64,000 nucleotides of DNA, taken from the NCBI GenBank assembly GCA_000507305.1, contig DF239117.1, positions 1 to 64,000 of the forward strand, given 5' to 3'. Position 1 is the stretch's first letter. Each line of letters opens with the position of its first letter. The translations under genes were made by a program, and so were the position numbers. Shown here piece by piece: positions 49,994 to 60,261 of the stretch. The stretch is from Breviolum minutum Mf 1.05b.01 (lineage: Eukaryota; Sar; Dinophyceae; Suessiales; Symbiodiniaceae). The notes below the pieces were generated by a model, which did not search any database, had not been told where the DNA came from, and worked only from the letters and a program-made list of their open reading frames with translations.

Positions 49994-50110
49994 CAGTCTA
50001 GTCAAATTATAGCGACCTCACACGACCTCACCCCAAATGGTGGTTTAGTAAGGGAAATCCCCTTATTTCAGGGAAATCTAGGTTGGTGAAATATTATAAT
50101 TTGGCCAGAC
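49994..50110. mobile_element. family J inverted-repeat element (best copy)
   Basis: AGTCTAGTCAAATTATA left, TATAATTTGGCCAGACT right; CCCTTATTTCAGGGAAATC core. Confidence 0.8.
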
Positions 50111-50218
50111 TTGTGGTAGATCCATTTTGTGAGGTTGTCATGATTTTGAAGCAGCAGAAGAGTTCTTTGAGGTTTAAACAAAGCACCAAAGGCATTGTGG
50201 GCGAACATAGCAAAACCA

Positions 50219-50300
50219 AAACAGCAACAACAACAACAACAACAGCAGCAAGTGCAACAACAACAACAGCAGCAAGTGCAACAACAACAACAACAACGGC
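50219..50300. repeat. (CAA)n with GCAGCAAGTG minisatellite units
   Basis: ACAACAACAA runs interrupted by two AGCAGCAAGTGCAAC units about 30 nt apart. Confidence 0.92.
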
Positions 50301-50401
50301 GGTTGATACTGCTTATTTATCAGGGACCCCCCAAGTCTTTCGCGTGTGTTTTTCAAACATTCTATCTTCAATAAACAACTGAATTTCAGGGCCCTGGTTA
50401 G

Positions 50402-50507
50402 GAGGAGAGCCCAATTGTACCAAACTTGGAACTGGCTGCATGTGCTTCGTATCTAGCCAGCAGCATGACATGGGAAAGAGCCATGAAGTGCACTCATGGG
50501 TCCAGGG
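50402..50507 (+). CDS. putative exon with strong donor
   Basis: CCCTGGTTAG acceptor (the TAG is an in-frame stop, so this fixes the start), donor GTGAGC. 35 codons plus 1 nt: EESPIVPNLELAACASYL then ASSMTWERAMKCTHGSR. An alternative acceptor at 50389 opens another frame (ALVRRRAQLYQTWNWLHV). Confidence 0.55.
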
Positions 50508-50629
50508 GTGAGCACAAGCAGCAGCCCCTACCAGTCCTTGGCGAAATTTGGTGCAACTGCACTAGTGAACTTCATAAGGTCCCACATGTTTATTCCCAAC
50601 ATGTATCAACATCCATCCACAATTATAGT

Positions 50630-50735
50630 CTGGGTGGTGGTTTCAAATATTTTCGGAATTTTCACCCCTAAAATTGGGAAAGATTCCCATTTTGACGATC
50701 ATATTTTTCAAGTGGGTTGGTTCAACCACCAACTC
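50630..50735 (+). mobile_element. family A element
   Basis: CTGGGTGGTGGTTTCAAA left, GGTTCAACCACCAACTC right. Confidence 0.88.
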
Positions 50736-51009
50736 ATAGTTCACAACTTCTTCAAAGAATGATCATCCAGATATCAGACTGTTTGATTATGCCACTACTC
50801 GAGACGAAAAGACAGATGGGTTGGTGCTTCACATGTTGTCTTTATTGAGCTGGAGGACCAACAGCGAACCCACCGCGGTTTTCCGGTGACTGGCTGAGAT
50901 TAGTGCCAATGTGGTGGAGACCGCTGAGTCGGGACACTGTTCTTAGACATTTCTGGTCGTTTCATGGACTCCCTGAAACAAACAGCTCGCTCATGAAAAA
51001 ACGCATCTT

Positions 51010-51070
51010 TCCCGGTAAATACCATCAAAATGGTGGAATTTAATAGGCTATGTTAGTTTCAGCGAGGGTT
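51010..51070. mobile_element. family D element, right part
   Basis: ATAGGCTATGTTAGTTTCAG and GAGGGTTACTAAC: the D right end only. Confidence 0.55.
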
Positions 51071-51259
51071 ACTAACTTCAAAATAGTACCAAGAAACAGG
51101 GGGGAATTTTTAGGAGGCTGAGGCTGGATGATGCTGGATTTTTTGGGGAACTTGCTGCATTTATTTTTCTCAGAAAAGATTCATGACTTGCGTAACAAGT
51201 TGAGAATCAAATCATTCGAAAAAGGATCATCTTCCAACTTCCAACCGACTATTTCTGAG

Positions 51260-51334
51260 GGAAAATCTGACAAGCTCTTGCAGCAATTTGATGGGAAGAT
51301 GCACAGTTTGATTCGAAGAGTCTCTCATGTACGG
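51260..51334 (+). CDS. putative exon
   Basis: CGACTATTTCTGAG then exactly 25 codons in phase 0-0: GKSDKLLQQFDGKMHSLI then RRVSHVR, donor GTTTGT. Amphipathic helix-like. Confidence 0.58.
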
Positions 51335-52033
51335 GTTTGTGATAGAGGTATACTGCTAAAAAATACTCTAGAAACCTTTCCTGTAAGTGCAAAATCCCAT
51401 GGCATTTAAGATTGCATCACAAAAGTGCGCGGCTTGTTTTCTACTCAAAAAATGGCAGTTTCGTCGCTGTTTTCTTCACCTTCTGAATGTCTCGTGGTCT
51501 CCGGCAGGTTTCCAACGGCCATGAGTTAAAACCGCGTTTTACAACGGTCAACTCCAGCTCTGTAACAAGAGGATGTTGCCATCCATTGCTTGAGGGAGGT
51601 GAGAAGCCAGGAAAGATGCCATGACAGACCTTAGAAGACCTTAAAGACTTTGCGATCCGATGTCGCGATGATTGCAGTGAAGTTTGAATGTGACGTGATG
51701 GACCAAGCACGATCTTTTTAAATAACGAAGCCATCTAGACTCAGATGGAATGAGCTCTACATATAGCTTGAGACCAGGCAAAACCCGGATGTAGTAGAAT
51801 AGAACTTGAAAAGAATTATGGCATGGGTTCAACTAGGGGGTACCTATAGATAAGATGACAAGGATAGATTATAGATTGCTCAGATAGTTTCTTCATAACA
51901 AAGGGAGGCTAGTATTTTGCGGGCGTGTGTGTGAAGCTTCTAGATACATACCTTACTGAAATGAAGAAATGATAACTGAATGAGCTTCATTATGAGGGGC
52001 CCCATGATCTCAAGATTCACTATTTATTTCAAG
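51335..52033. other. intron-like stretch, nothing firm
   Basis: Open frames on both strands around 51440-51730 (minus frame includes VCHGIFPGFSPPSSNGWQ) but no paired splice sites that I trust. No intact repeat element. Confidence 0.35.
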
Positions 52034-52162
52034 CGTGACAATAGCCGTGTTCGTAGAAAACGTGGCTATGGTTATTGCTCAAGATTCGTAAGCCCGGAAT
52101 TGCTGGACCTATCAAACGTTGCTGTTCCGAAGTATGGCGAGACCAAAAATAGCCATATTTGA
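52034..52162 (+). CDS. open frame, possible exon
   Basis: After TTTATTTCAAG: RDNSRVRRKRGYGYCSRF, VSPELLDLSNVAVPKYGE to TGA at 52160-52162. Basic N-terminal half. No clear donor; it may be terminal. Confidence 0.42.
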   Translation, partial: RDNSRVRRKRGYGYCSRFVSPELLDLSNVAVPKYGETKNSHI

Positions 52163-52218
52163 AGCCGTACATACATTTTCCAAACCATCATTTTTGGTAT
52201 CCACATCATTTTTTTCAG

Positions 52219-52237
52219 TGGTGTGCCCAATTTAAAG
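52219..52237 (+). CDS. putative 19-nt microexon
   Basis: Acceptor CATCATTTTTTTCAG, donor GTATTT: six codons WCAQFK plus one nt. Joined to 52309 it makes an Ala codon, in phase. Confidence 0.5.
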
Positions 52238-52308
52238 GTATTTTAAGTGTTTGGTCACTTTACCATGCACCTTCTTCTTACTGGCTTCTTATCTTCGCAT
52301 GTACAAAG

Positions 52309-52352
52309 CTGTCGAGTCCTTACCACTCGCGACCCAATCACTGTTTGGAGAA
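52309..52352 (+). CDS. putative exon
   Basis: Pyrimidine-rich TTCTTATCTTCGCATGTACAAAG, then 2 nt plus 14 codons VESLPLATQSLFGE, donor GTTCAG. The phase fits 52219-52237 across a 71-nt intron. Confidence 0.58.
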
Positions 52353-52535
52353 GTTCAGACTGTATAAAGGAGTACAAACCTACATTCTTCGAAATCAAAC
52401 ATATATGATTAGTTCGTTTGCAGTAGCTCATTCACACTGATTCCAGGGAAGGTTCTTCAACTTTTCTTCACTAACTTTTTCTGGAATGAAACATATGTGT
52501 TTTACACTCAGCGGGATCCCTGTTTACCACACATT

Positions 52536-52637
52536 CTAGGTGGTGGTTTGATTTTTTTATTGGTTCCCCGGACGCTTGGGGAAATGAAGCCATTTTGATG
52601 AGCATGTTTTTGCAGATGAGTGGTTTAGCCGCCAATG
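52536..52637 (+). mobile_element. family A element, diverged
   Basis: CTAGGTGGTGGTTTGATT left, TTTAGCCGCCAATGG right. Confidence 0.75.
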
Positions 52638-53035
52638 GATGTTTTAGAGGATGTATATGTACATATAAATAGATGGTAAATTGATATGATATTCCATGTA
52701 TATCTTTACATGTTTTTTTATATTTATATAATCATATAGATATTGGCAATGGATGATTAGATGTACACAGTGTGCCACATGATACATGTTGTTTTCCGAA
52801 TTTCCACCGCACAAATCAATCTTAATTGTGTTTAATATGTATGTGTATATATATATACATGATTTGATGTGTGTATACATCTATATATTCATACTTACAC
52901 AGAATATCCTTTGGTGCATATCATTGATGATGTGAAATCTGGATTCAACTTGGACCTTTGACTGTCCCGTTTTTTCTGTGACATACGTGTCTAGTGTGCG
53001 TTCCCTGAAACATTGGCAAAACATTGATGTACCAG

Positions 53036-53048
53036 GCATGGATAGAAG
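53036..53048 (+). CDS. possible 13-nt microexon
   Basis: AACATTGATGTACCAG acceptor and GTGAAG donor bound GCATGGATAGAAG (AWIE plus 1 nt). Phase-compatible with 53491. Very low information. Confidence 0.25.
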
Positions 53049-53361
53049 GTGAAGTCATGTTGGAGAAGAATGGAATCTTGAAGTTGACATGAACTGGGCA
53101 TATCTTAGATTAGCCTTATTCCCCTAGCTCCTTTGAGTTTAGTGGGATTTTATATGCAACCCACTAAGAGTTTAGCTTTTACCAGGGCACCTAAGGGTTG
53201 CCATGTGAACTTTGGATGATAATCGGATGTTGGGTTGCCCCGAATTCTCCCAGTGGTGGTCTTGCGGTGGGAGGATCCAGAAAGACTTGACGTGAAAACG
53301 TTGCAGTGACAAAAAAGGCAGAATCGCCAGCAACGTGCTGAAAGTAGCTCATGTTGAATCC

Positions 53362-53472
53362 TTCTGTTGATGTAGAAATCCTGCACCACCTGGGATGCAT
53401 AAAAACCTGTAAATAATGGGCTTTTGCTACCTATCGCCTATCAACTGGTGCAGGATTTCAGCCATCAACAGT
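53362..53472 (+). mobile_element. family E element
   Basis: TTCTGTTGATGTAGAAATCC left, GCCATCAACAGTT right; core CTGCACCACCTGGGATG. It ends 18 nt before the acceptor at 53490. Confidence 0.85.
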
Positions 53473-53490
53473 TCCTTAGCCATGTGGCAG

Positions 53491-53521
53491 GAGATGTTCT
53501 GAGGGAACTCGCCAGATCCCT
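53491..53521 (+). CDS. putative short exon
   Basis: TAGCCATGTGGCAG acceptor, donor GTAGAC. 2 nt, 9 codons, 2 nt: DVLRELARS. Helical. Confidence 0.42.
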
Positions 53522-53810
53522 GTAGACTATCATTTAATTGCCGTTGGACTTGAAGTCACAGATACACAACAGACACTGCTGACGCCTCATCCCTTCACCA
53601 ACTAGACTTTGCTACCATTTCAATATATAACTTCAACTACTCTTGAGTAACAGTTAACAACCATCACCTTAAATTTTCTATTATGCCATTTGATGTTTTT
53701 TTTTAGAAGTTTTAAAGTCGGTTTCCCTTTGCATACTTTGCCCCCCACACTTTATTGCCGCCATTTTTTTCTTCGAAGTGATGTGATGTTGTAAGTGACT
53801 GAAGGCACAG

Positions 53811-53855
53811 GCTCGTTGTGAGGAGATGAAGGCAAAACTGGAAGCTGCAGAAGAG
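53811..53855 (+). CDS. putative coiled-coil exon
   Basis: After CTGAAGGCACAG: ARCEEMKAKLEAAEE, 15 codons in phase 0-0, donor GTGGCC. High third-position GC and heptad-like M/L/A spacing. The acceptor could also be at 53804, adding two codons (AQ). Confidence 0.65.
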
Positions 53856-54096
53856 GTGGCCTGTGACAAGGAGGCCCCATTTTGACAGGGGGAGAAGGGA
53901 TAGGGTATACCTTCCAGGGAATTAATATATCCCACCTGGGGAAGTTCGGAAAATCATCGACTCAAAAAGACACACTTTTCCAACCTAGAAAGTCGAAAGT
54001 CATGGATTTTTTGAAAAAAAATCTTCTCCCCTTCGGATTTTTTGCAAATGGGGTGCCTTCCTTCACTGGATTTCCACATGTTTTTGACCTCTCCAG

Positions 54097-54159
54097 GTGG
54101 CTGTGGTTAGCCTGAAAACCGTCTTGGATGACTCGGACAAGATGGCCAAGGTTGAGAAG
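54097..54159 (+). CDS. putative coiled-coil exon
   Basis: Acceptor TTGACCTCTCCAG, 21 codons in phase 0-0: VAVVSLKTVLDDSDKMAK then VEK. The next bases GGCTAG give a GC donor if one G is added to the exon. In phase with 53811-53855 across a 241-nt intron holding a D-like fragment. Confidence 0.65.
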
Positions 54160-54230
54160 GGCTAGTCAGTTGAGATTTTGGACCCCAGGAGTTGGAGGTT
54201 TCCAGATCAGATTTCAAGAAAATGGTGTAC

Positions 54231-54332
54231 CTAGGTGGTGGTTTCAAAGATTTTTGGAATTTTCACCCCTATTCAGGGAAGATTCCCATTTTGCCGATCA
54301 TATTTTTGAGATGGGTTGAAACCACCAACTAG
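54231..54332 (+). mobile_element. family A element (full)
   Basis: CTAGGTGGTGGTTTCAAAG left, GGTTGAAACCACCAACTAG right; GTAC before and TAAC after. Confidence 0.93.
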
Positions 54333-54399
54333 TAACATACTGACATACGAAAGAAGAATTCCTGCAACATTTGGTAGTTGAAATCCCATAAATAAACGA

Positions 54400-54462
54400 C
54401 GGGTTAAACAGCACCATCCAAACGGTGGTTGGGAATGGGATTTCTGAACCATCAACAGTGGC
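54400..54462. mobile_element. family E element, right part
   Basis: CAGCACCATCCAAACGGTGG and TTTCTGAACCATCAACAGTG. Confidence 0.6.
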
Positions 54463-54475
54463 ACCTGAAACATGG

Positions 54476-54550
54476 GATGATTGGAATAAGGATCGTTTCC
54501 TTTTGGGACCAAGCCCATTTTCAGGTGCAAAATTGCAGTTAGTTTCAGTT
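54476..54550. mobile_element. family D element, internal part
   Basis: CACCTGAAACATGGG and CATTTTCAGGTGC arms with ATTGGAATAAGGATCG; terminal TIR only on the right (GTTAGTTTCAG). Confidence 0.5.
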
Positions 54551-54992
54551 TCGTGTGAAAAGGTGGTGCACAAAAATTATTGAACCACCTTCGATTTGCT
54601 GAAGAGTTGATGTTCAAGTTGAGTGAAATGTTTGGACCTTAGTTGATGACCTGCCTAAATGTGTTGATGTTCCGTACTTTTCAATATTTTTCAGCCGGAC
54701 GGAACAGGACATAAAGAGATGTTGTTTGTTGGTTCTTTTTCTCATAGGAGTTTGCAATGAGGTCAAGTTGAAGTGTAAACATGTTATATTCCCCTGAAAT
54801 TCAGGTTGATAGTCCTGGGTACTTTTGTTTTGCCGGCGACTTGTTCACAAATTGAACTTGTCACGCCTGTGTTTTCACTGACAACGGAGCTTTCAAACAA
54901 CGCATTGAGATTTCGTATGATAATGGGGATAGTAGTTGATAGCGGTGTGATTTTATGTGACTTTGTTTGTATGGGAGTCCCTCTTGCTTCAG

Positions 54993-55016
54993 GAGTTTCA
55001 TGCCTTTGCCAGATTG
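54993..55016 (+). CDS. putative 24-nt microexon
   Basis: Acceptor CCCTCTTGCTTCAG, donor GTAACT, exactly 8 codons in phase 0-0: EFHAFARL. A similar acceptor plus GAGTTTGCAATGAG block occurs at 54748. In phase with 55077. Confidence 0.5.
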
Positions 55017-55076
55017 GTAACTTGCCATTCTGACAGTATTTTCCCCGTAGGCACACCCTCTTGTGTTTTTTGGCAG

Positions 55077-55130
55077 GAGAAGTCACAAAAGATCGAGATG
55101 GCGGAAGCCGACGTTCTTCTTTTTGAGGAG
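55077..55130 (+). CDS. putative coiled-coil exon (strong)
   Basis: Excellent acceptor (TTGTGTTTTTTGGCAG), donor GTGCAA, exactly 18 codons in phase 0-0: EKSQKIEMAEADVLLFEE. Highly charged helix. Confidence 0.72.
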
Positions 55131-55277
55131 GTGCAAAATCTGGAACTTTTTCAAAACATGTGTGTTTCCTCAGCTCACTGACTACTATGGTAAAAGACAC
55201 ACTAAATATCACTAAATTACATTCACATAGTGAATGAACGTAGGGTTTGACAGATGATTATTGTTGTCAACATGTTT

Positions 55278-55381
55278 CTAGGTGGTGGTGTCATTTTTTC
55301 TATGTTCATCCCAATTTGGGGAACATGGATCCATTTCGACTAATATTGGTTCAACTTAACTGGGCTGAAACCACCAACTAG
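55278..55381 (+). mobile_element. family A element
   Basis: CTAGGTGGTGGTGTCATT left, GGCTGAAACCACCAACTAG right. In the intron between 55077-55130 and 55693-55779. Confidence 0.9.
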
Positions 55382-55692
55382 TTGTTGTGTCTTGATGTTT
55401 CTTGAGAATTTATTTATGTTAGGTAGAAAATTGAATCCTACAGATACTGAACCCTGAAACCCAAACATGTCCATAATGGTTGAAGTTGCGATTGAATATA
55501 GTCATATAGCCTATATTATAATAAGATTGTTATCTTCCCCTTTTTGCAGTTGCTAGAAGTACAACTTTAGATTGCACTTTTTCAAAAATATGTTCAAAAA
55601 ACAAGATCTCCCAAGATTGAATTTTTGGTCGCCATAAACACCACCATGAAACACCTCACGACTCATGAAGGGCCAGCGAATTTCCCTTGGAG

Positions 55693-55779
55693 GTGCTTGG
55701 TATCTTCAAGGATTTAGAAGAACGTTCCAACGATGCGACCAAGACCGTTGAGCTGGTGGAACATCTGGCGCCGGCAGAG
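55693..55779 (+). CDS. putative coiled-coil exon (strong)
   Basis: AATTTCCCTTGGAG then 29 codons in phase 0-0 to the donor GTGAGA: VLGIFKDLEERSNDATKT then VELVEHLAPAE. Heptad-like L/F/L/V/L positions; high GC wobble. Confidence 0.7.
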
Positions 55780-55936
55780 GTGAGACATGGATTCTGCTTA
55801 AAAGATAGACGTCGACCCGGAGTTACGCAAAGAGTTACTACGTATGCAGTAATGCAGTCCTTCTTCAATCTCTTGAAATCTGAAGATGAAGCTTCACTGA
55901 CATGATGATGTTTGCACTTTTTTACTCCTGTTTTGT

Positions 55937-56076
55937 TGTTGTCCTTGTCCTTGTCCTTGTCCTTGTCCTTGTCCTTGTCCTTGTCCTTGTCCTTGTCCTT
56001 GTCCTTGTCGCTGTGGTTGTGGTTGTTGTTGTTGTTGTTGTTGTGGTGGTGGTGGTGGTGGTGGTGGTGGTGGTGG
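55937..56076. repeat. compound repeat: (CTTGTC)n, (GTT)n, (GGT)n
   Basis: About 12 CTTGTC hexamers pass into GTT and then GGT triplets, with CGCTGTGG at the change-over. ORFs across it in all frames are artefacts. Confidence 0.95.
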
Positions 56077-56239
56077 TTGTCGATTCTCTACATGCCGATA
56101 GCTCCTGTAGGGAGGAAGGAGCAGCACGACCTCGGATAATCAGCAAGACATTTGTCTCCCCCTTGAAAGATAGAAATATAGACAGTGTATTTTGATATAT
56201 GATAAGTGTTTGCGCATATATCTAGTTTGTATGTAAGTG

Positions 56240-56300
56240 TACATATATATATATATATTTACACATACATACATACATACATACATGCATGCATACATTC
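56240..56300. repeat. (TA)n and (CATA)n microsatellite
   Basis: ATATATATAT then CATACATACATACATG run. Confidence 0.9.
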
Positions 56301-56391
56301 ATTTGATGTGACGCACATCTTGAGTATCTTATTATATAGTGATATAGACATCTCGTCAAGCCACTGTGGACCCAAACTCCTTGCAATGCAG

Positions 56392-56472
56392 ATGCGAGGC
56401 ACAGACTGTCAGCTAGATGTCGTTCTGAGGACTGTTAGCCAACCGTGGTTGCTGCAACTGCTGTGGATTTAG
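56392..56472 (+). CDS. putative exon, 3' end uncertain
   Basis: CTCCTTGCAATGCAG acceptor; phase-0 frame MRGTDCQLDVVLRTVSQP then WLLQLLWI and TAG. A donor GTTAGC at 56434 gives a 14-codon phase-0 exon that fits 55693-55779. Confidence 0.52.
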   Translation: MRGTDCQLDVVLRTVSQPWLLQLLWI

Positions 56473-56860
56473 GGAACACTATAAATGCTACTGATTTTGG
56501 GATATGAAACAAGCAGCAAATTTATAATTACCGGTAGTAAGTTTGAGGAATTGTTTAATGATAGTTGATTGTTTATTCGCCGGAGACATAAATTCCCCAG
56601 ATTCATCCCCATGTCAGGAATATTGGGAAGACAAAGGGGTCTTCTAGGTGCTGGGGTTCTTCGTTTTTAAGGAAAACTTGACTTATCCCTACTTGGCTAT
56701 ATCGCATGTAGCTGTTGTTTTTCTTGCTTTTTTTCACCCCTTCCGTGGCGAAGATGAACTTCACTGATATTTTTCTGCTATGAATTTCACCACCAACTTT
56801 TTTTACCAACTTTGCACAGAGATGCAGGTTTTGTAGAAACAGCAAAGCTCAGTTCACATC

Positions 56861-56975
56861 CACATGGGTGTTTCCAAGAATAGGGGTACCCCAAAATGGA
56901 TGGTTTATAATGGAAAACCCTATTAAAATGGATGATTTGGGGGGAAAACCCCTATTTTTGGAAACACCCACATGG
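56861..56975. mobile_element. family I inverted-repeat element
   Basis: CATGGGTGTTTCCAAGAATAG left, CTATTTTTGGAAACACCCA right; GGGGTACCCC and ATGGATGATTTGGGG inside. Confidence 0.92.
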
Positions 56976-57041
56976 AGCAAATTGTCAGGAACATTGTTCA
57001 CTGAGGGCCTGATCAAAAACCTTGGCGTTTTTGTGATCCAG

Positions 57042-57147
57042 TGACATTCGCGCCTGGATTTGGGACAATATCCGCCAAACCCACCAAAGAGACCGAAAGA
57101 ATCGAATCATCGAATCATCGAGTCGTTGATGTGGCCATAGGATTCAG
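57042..57147 (+). CDS. putative exon
   Basis: TTTTTGTGATCCAG acceptor, donor GTATCT. 2 nt, 34 codons, 2 nt: TFAPGFGTISAKPTKETE, RIESSNHRVVDVAIGF. A short direct repeat GAATCATC lies inside. Confidence 0.52.
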
Positions 57148-57172
57148 GTATCTAGGCATTTGTAAAGCAAAT

Positions 57173-57270
57173 CTAGGTGGTGGTTTCCAATATTTTTTAT
57201 TTTCATCCCTATTTGGGGAAGATTCCCATTTTGACTAATATTTTTCAAAGGGGTTGAAACCACCAACTAG
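57173..57270 (+). mobile_element. family A element (full)
   Basis: CTAGGTGGTGGTTTCCAA left, GGTTGAAACCACCAACTAG right; starts 25 nt after the donor at 57148. Confidence 0.93.
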
Positions 57271-57926
57271 AAATTGACTTCACTGAGCCAGAAAACCTCC
57301 ATGATGATTGTGGAAATGTATTTAAATCAAAAAGTTGCCCAACAATACAGTTTGCTGAAAAAGTGTTTGTAACGAATATAGTTTACCTAGATTACCATAG
57401 ATTGTAAGACGTACATCCCATGGAAATGTGAAAGCCATTTCCACACCTTTCAGCTTCACCATTTTGCAAGTCAACGTTTGTGTATAGAAAATACGACCAA
57501 GTCAGCACCTTGCTAACTTAGTTTGATCTACGTACATATATAAATTTAGATTGGTAATTGTGACAGTTCACCCCACACCTGTTCAAACGTGGGGAACTTT
57601 TGATTAATCCATTTTTGCACATGTTGATGATGTTTATGTGCAAAAATGTATGAAGGTTGACAAAACTTCTCGAATGGCTTTGCAAAACTTGGAAATTAGA
57701 AATGCCTTAGAAATCATACCAAATTGTAAGGATGGGACCACATCGACGATGTTTTTTCTGAGATTAGAATGCATACCCTGGGCTTCCACCACCATTAAGA
57801 TAATGGTTGACCCAATAGATATTTCATTCATATTCCGATATTCCAATAGAAGGCATCCCATCTCTTTGTTGGTGTGCGATATTCCCACCAGGCAGCGGTG
57901 AGAATTTCCAAAAAACGTCCACACAG
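57271..57926. other. intron-like stretch
   Basis: Small hairpin ATTTTTGCACAT / ATGTGCAAAAAT at 57611-57647. Open frames on both strands at 57634-57924 (e.g. + KVDKTSRMALQNLEIRNA) without clear splice sites. Confidence 0.4.
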
Positions 57927-58076
57927 CTGACCTTTGGGTGCGCGACCTTCGCGCCCTTCAGAAAGCTGTGCGCGTTGTGCCAATTACTTACAGTAATTCA
58001 TCAAGTTGTACATTAGTGTCCACCGGTCCATCACTTTGCCTCACAGAAGCAAAAAAAAGGCGGGTCAAAGCTGTGG
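57927..58076 (+). CDS. putative exon
   Basis: ACGTCCACACAG acceptor, donor GTAAAA. 2 nt then DLWVRDLRALQKAVRVVP, LCLTEAKKRRVKAV. The first 20 residues are strongly helix-like with GC-rich wobble. An internal acceptor TGCCTCACAG at 58046 means it might be two exons. Confidence 0.55.
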
Positions 58077-58986
58077 GTAAAATTCAAGGATGGTGGTTTA
58101 AAGACGGTGGAATTATATACGTGTATATATATAGTTTTTAGAAGAGTAACAAAGAATATGTTCTCTGACAACAAAGACATGACATAACAAGAACAGCAAA
58201 AGGAAAGGTCCTTCTAGCAAATGTTGGCTCTTTTTCAATGTGAGGGCCCGCAATGTAACATCCAAACCAGCAGTACGTTGCTGATACAAGACATCCTGCA
58301 CCCACCACACAGGATACATAAAACCACATAAACCCCGATGTACATAGTTCGATACATAAGCTACCAATCTCAACATATATTGTGGGATGTTTTTAAATGT
58401 AATCCGTAGTCATCGCATGTCCAGGTATTTGAAAAAGATGGAACTTCAGTCAACATGAACCCGTGAAGTCCGAAAACAAAGTAGGCTTCTTTCGTCGTGT
58501 GAGTCGTGCAAATCGACAACCTGGAGTTGTTTAAAGGTAACGGAAAAACTCTCAAAAACTGACAAAAGTCTTTTCAAAAACACATCAAAGGAACGGGTGT
58601 GTATCAAAGAAGATGTGAAACACACATGTTGAAACCAACACTCTCGAAAAATGAACTTCATGACCCCTTTGGACGCCCGCGTTCAAAGTTCCCCGCAAAA
58701 TTTACACGCAATTTCTTGACGGGAGGAGTTTCCCATGTCATTTAGCAGGATATCCTCCAGCTTTGTGGAATGATAAGCTGCCAGTCACCATACATCCGTA
58801 AAACACAGGTCCATGGCCGGATGATGAACATTTCTGCCGGATGAAAGTAGATGGATGGTCCATGGTCATTTCAACCCAAAAATTCGCATTTCGGGCGCAT
58901 GAAATGCCAGCTCCGTTTGAGTCAAATGAACGGAAGTTTTCAGCCAATTGACCTCTGGACAGTAGATGATTCAGCAATTTTGGGAA

Positions 58987-59095
58987 GTGTACTCTCCCAA
59001 AATTTAACATGGTTCACCTGAAATCAATGGGTTTCGATAGAGAAAATCTCCCGGTTCTGTTGGGACTGATTTTCAGGTTCCAACATCAAATTTCA
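58987..59095. mobile_element. family C/D element, degenerate
   Basis: TACTCTCCCAAAATTTAAC left, CATCAAATTTCAGAATC right; ACCTGAAATCAATGG / GATTTTCAGGTTCC arms. Confidence 0.55.
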
Positions 59096-59260
59096 GAATC
59101 AACGCCTGGAAACCCAACATAATATATCCAACGCACATTCGACCGGCTTGTTCAATGGATGTTTGTGGTGCTACAGGTAATAAAAAGTGCTAGTTTCTGA
59201 AAAGGTGGTATATCATCACCCCATTTGGCCAGTATATAGTCCGTATAATATACCCGGCAT

Positions 59261-59371
59261 ATGGGTGTTTCCTTAAATGGTGGTACCCCCAATTCACACC
59301 CCAAGTGCTGATCATTTTTAGTAGGAAGACCCATGGTTGTTGGGGAAACCCACCATTTTAGGAAACCCCAT
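59261..59371. mobile_element. family I-like element
   Basis: GGGTGTTTCCTTAAATGGTGG left, CCACCATTTTAGGAAACCCC right; CACACCCCAAGTGCTGATCA core as at 26568. Confidence 0.9.
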
Positions 59372-59437
59372 ATAAATTGCCTAGATTCAAGGTTTTCCCT
59401 GCTCACCTGGAAATTCCTCCCTGTTTTTTTGGGTGAG

Positions 59438-59483
59438 GCGTTTACTGGTATCTTTGGATGACTTGGCTGCAGCCTTCCAACAG
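59438..59483 (+). CDS. putative exon
   Basis: CCTGTTTTTTTGGGTGAG then 1 nt plus 15 codons, RLLVSLDDLAAAFQQ, donor GTCCTT. The frame stays open 18 codons further. Helical. Confidence 0.52.
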
Positions 59484-59613
59484 GTCCTTGGCATGAACGG
59501 TGTTTTTCGAGGTTTTTGGGTCACCCATTTGGTGACCAGTTGATTGGCAGAAACCTATGACACGTTTTTTTGTCTTGGGAGGGATTTGTCAATCTTCACT
59601 TTCCACTGGGCAG

Positions 59614-59772
59614 GGGAACATTCCAATGAGTTGATGTATATTTCATGGATCAGGGGGCGGCCCATTCATCCAGGGCTCAAGTGGCCTCGTTTTGACACGG
59701 TCCAAAAACGCCAGGGCAAGAAAGCAGCTCCATTGGAACAGAACACTCTGGCCTGTTTGGAAGACAGAATCA
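59614..59772 (+). CDS. putative long exon
   Basis: CACTTTCCACTGGGCAG acceptor, donor GTACTT. 2 nt, 52 codons, 1 nt: EHSNELMYISWIRGRPIH, PGLKWPRFDTVQKRQGKK, AAPLEQNTLACLEDRI. An inner acceptor at 59714 could shorten it. Confidence 0.58.
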
Positions 59773-60261
59773 GTACTTGAGTATTGCGTGGTGGTGGGTT
59801 TTTGCATATGCGTTTTTTGGGTGAATGGAAGATGGATGCTTAGTTGTCAGATTCCGCAACCCCCTTTGAGGTCAATCCATGTCAATGGACCATCAGTTAC
59901 CTCCCTTTTGTTTCAGAAGTGGGATTTAAGAGCGACTTTTCTGTTAGAAAGGTGATAGGTATCATGTAACCCCATATTTAAAGCAATATATACTTCGATT
60001 ATACTTCGTATATAAGTCTAAGTGGTAGTTGTAACTTGGTTTACTGCCACTTTGGGTACCAAAAAATGCTACCGCCGATCCGAAGCGGCGAAAAAATCCA
60101 GCACCTACAAATGGCACCATTTTTTCCAAACATTGCATCGCGGGACAACACGGCTTAAAACTTCGAGGATTTGTGCGCTGGATGCGGGGATCACGTTCCA
60201 GCAATAGGTTAACCTAAACGGCACCCACAGAGATCTACGTAGTTTTTTGTCGGATTTCTGA

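Noticed and set aside
55894..56195. Several overlapping ORFs with VLVLVL, SLSLSL or GQGQ repeats
   Set aside because: They come from the compound CTTGTC/GTT/GGT repeat in all frames.
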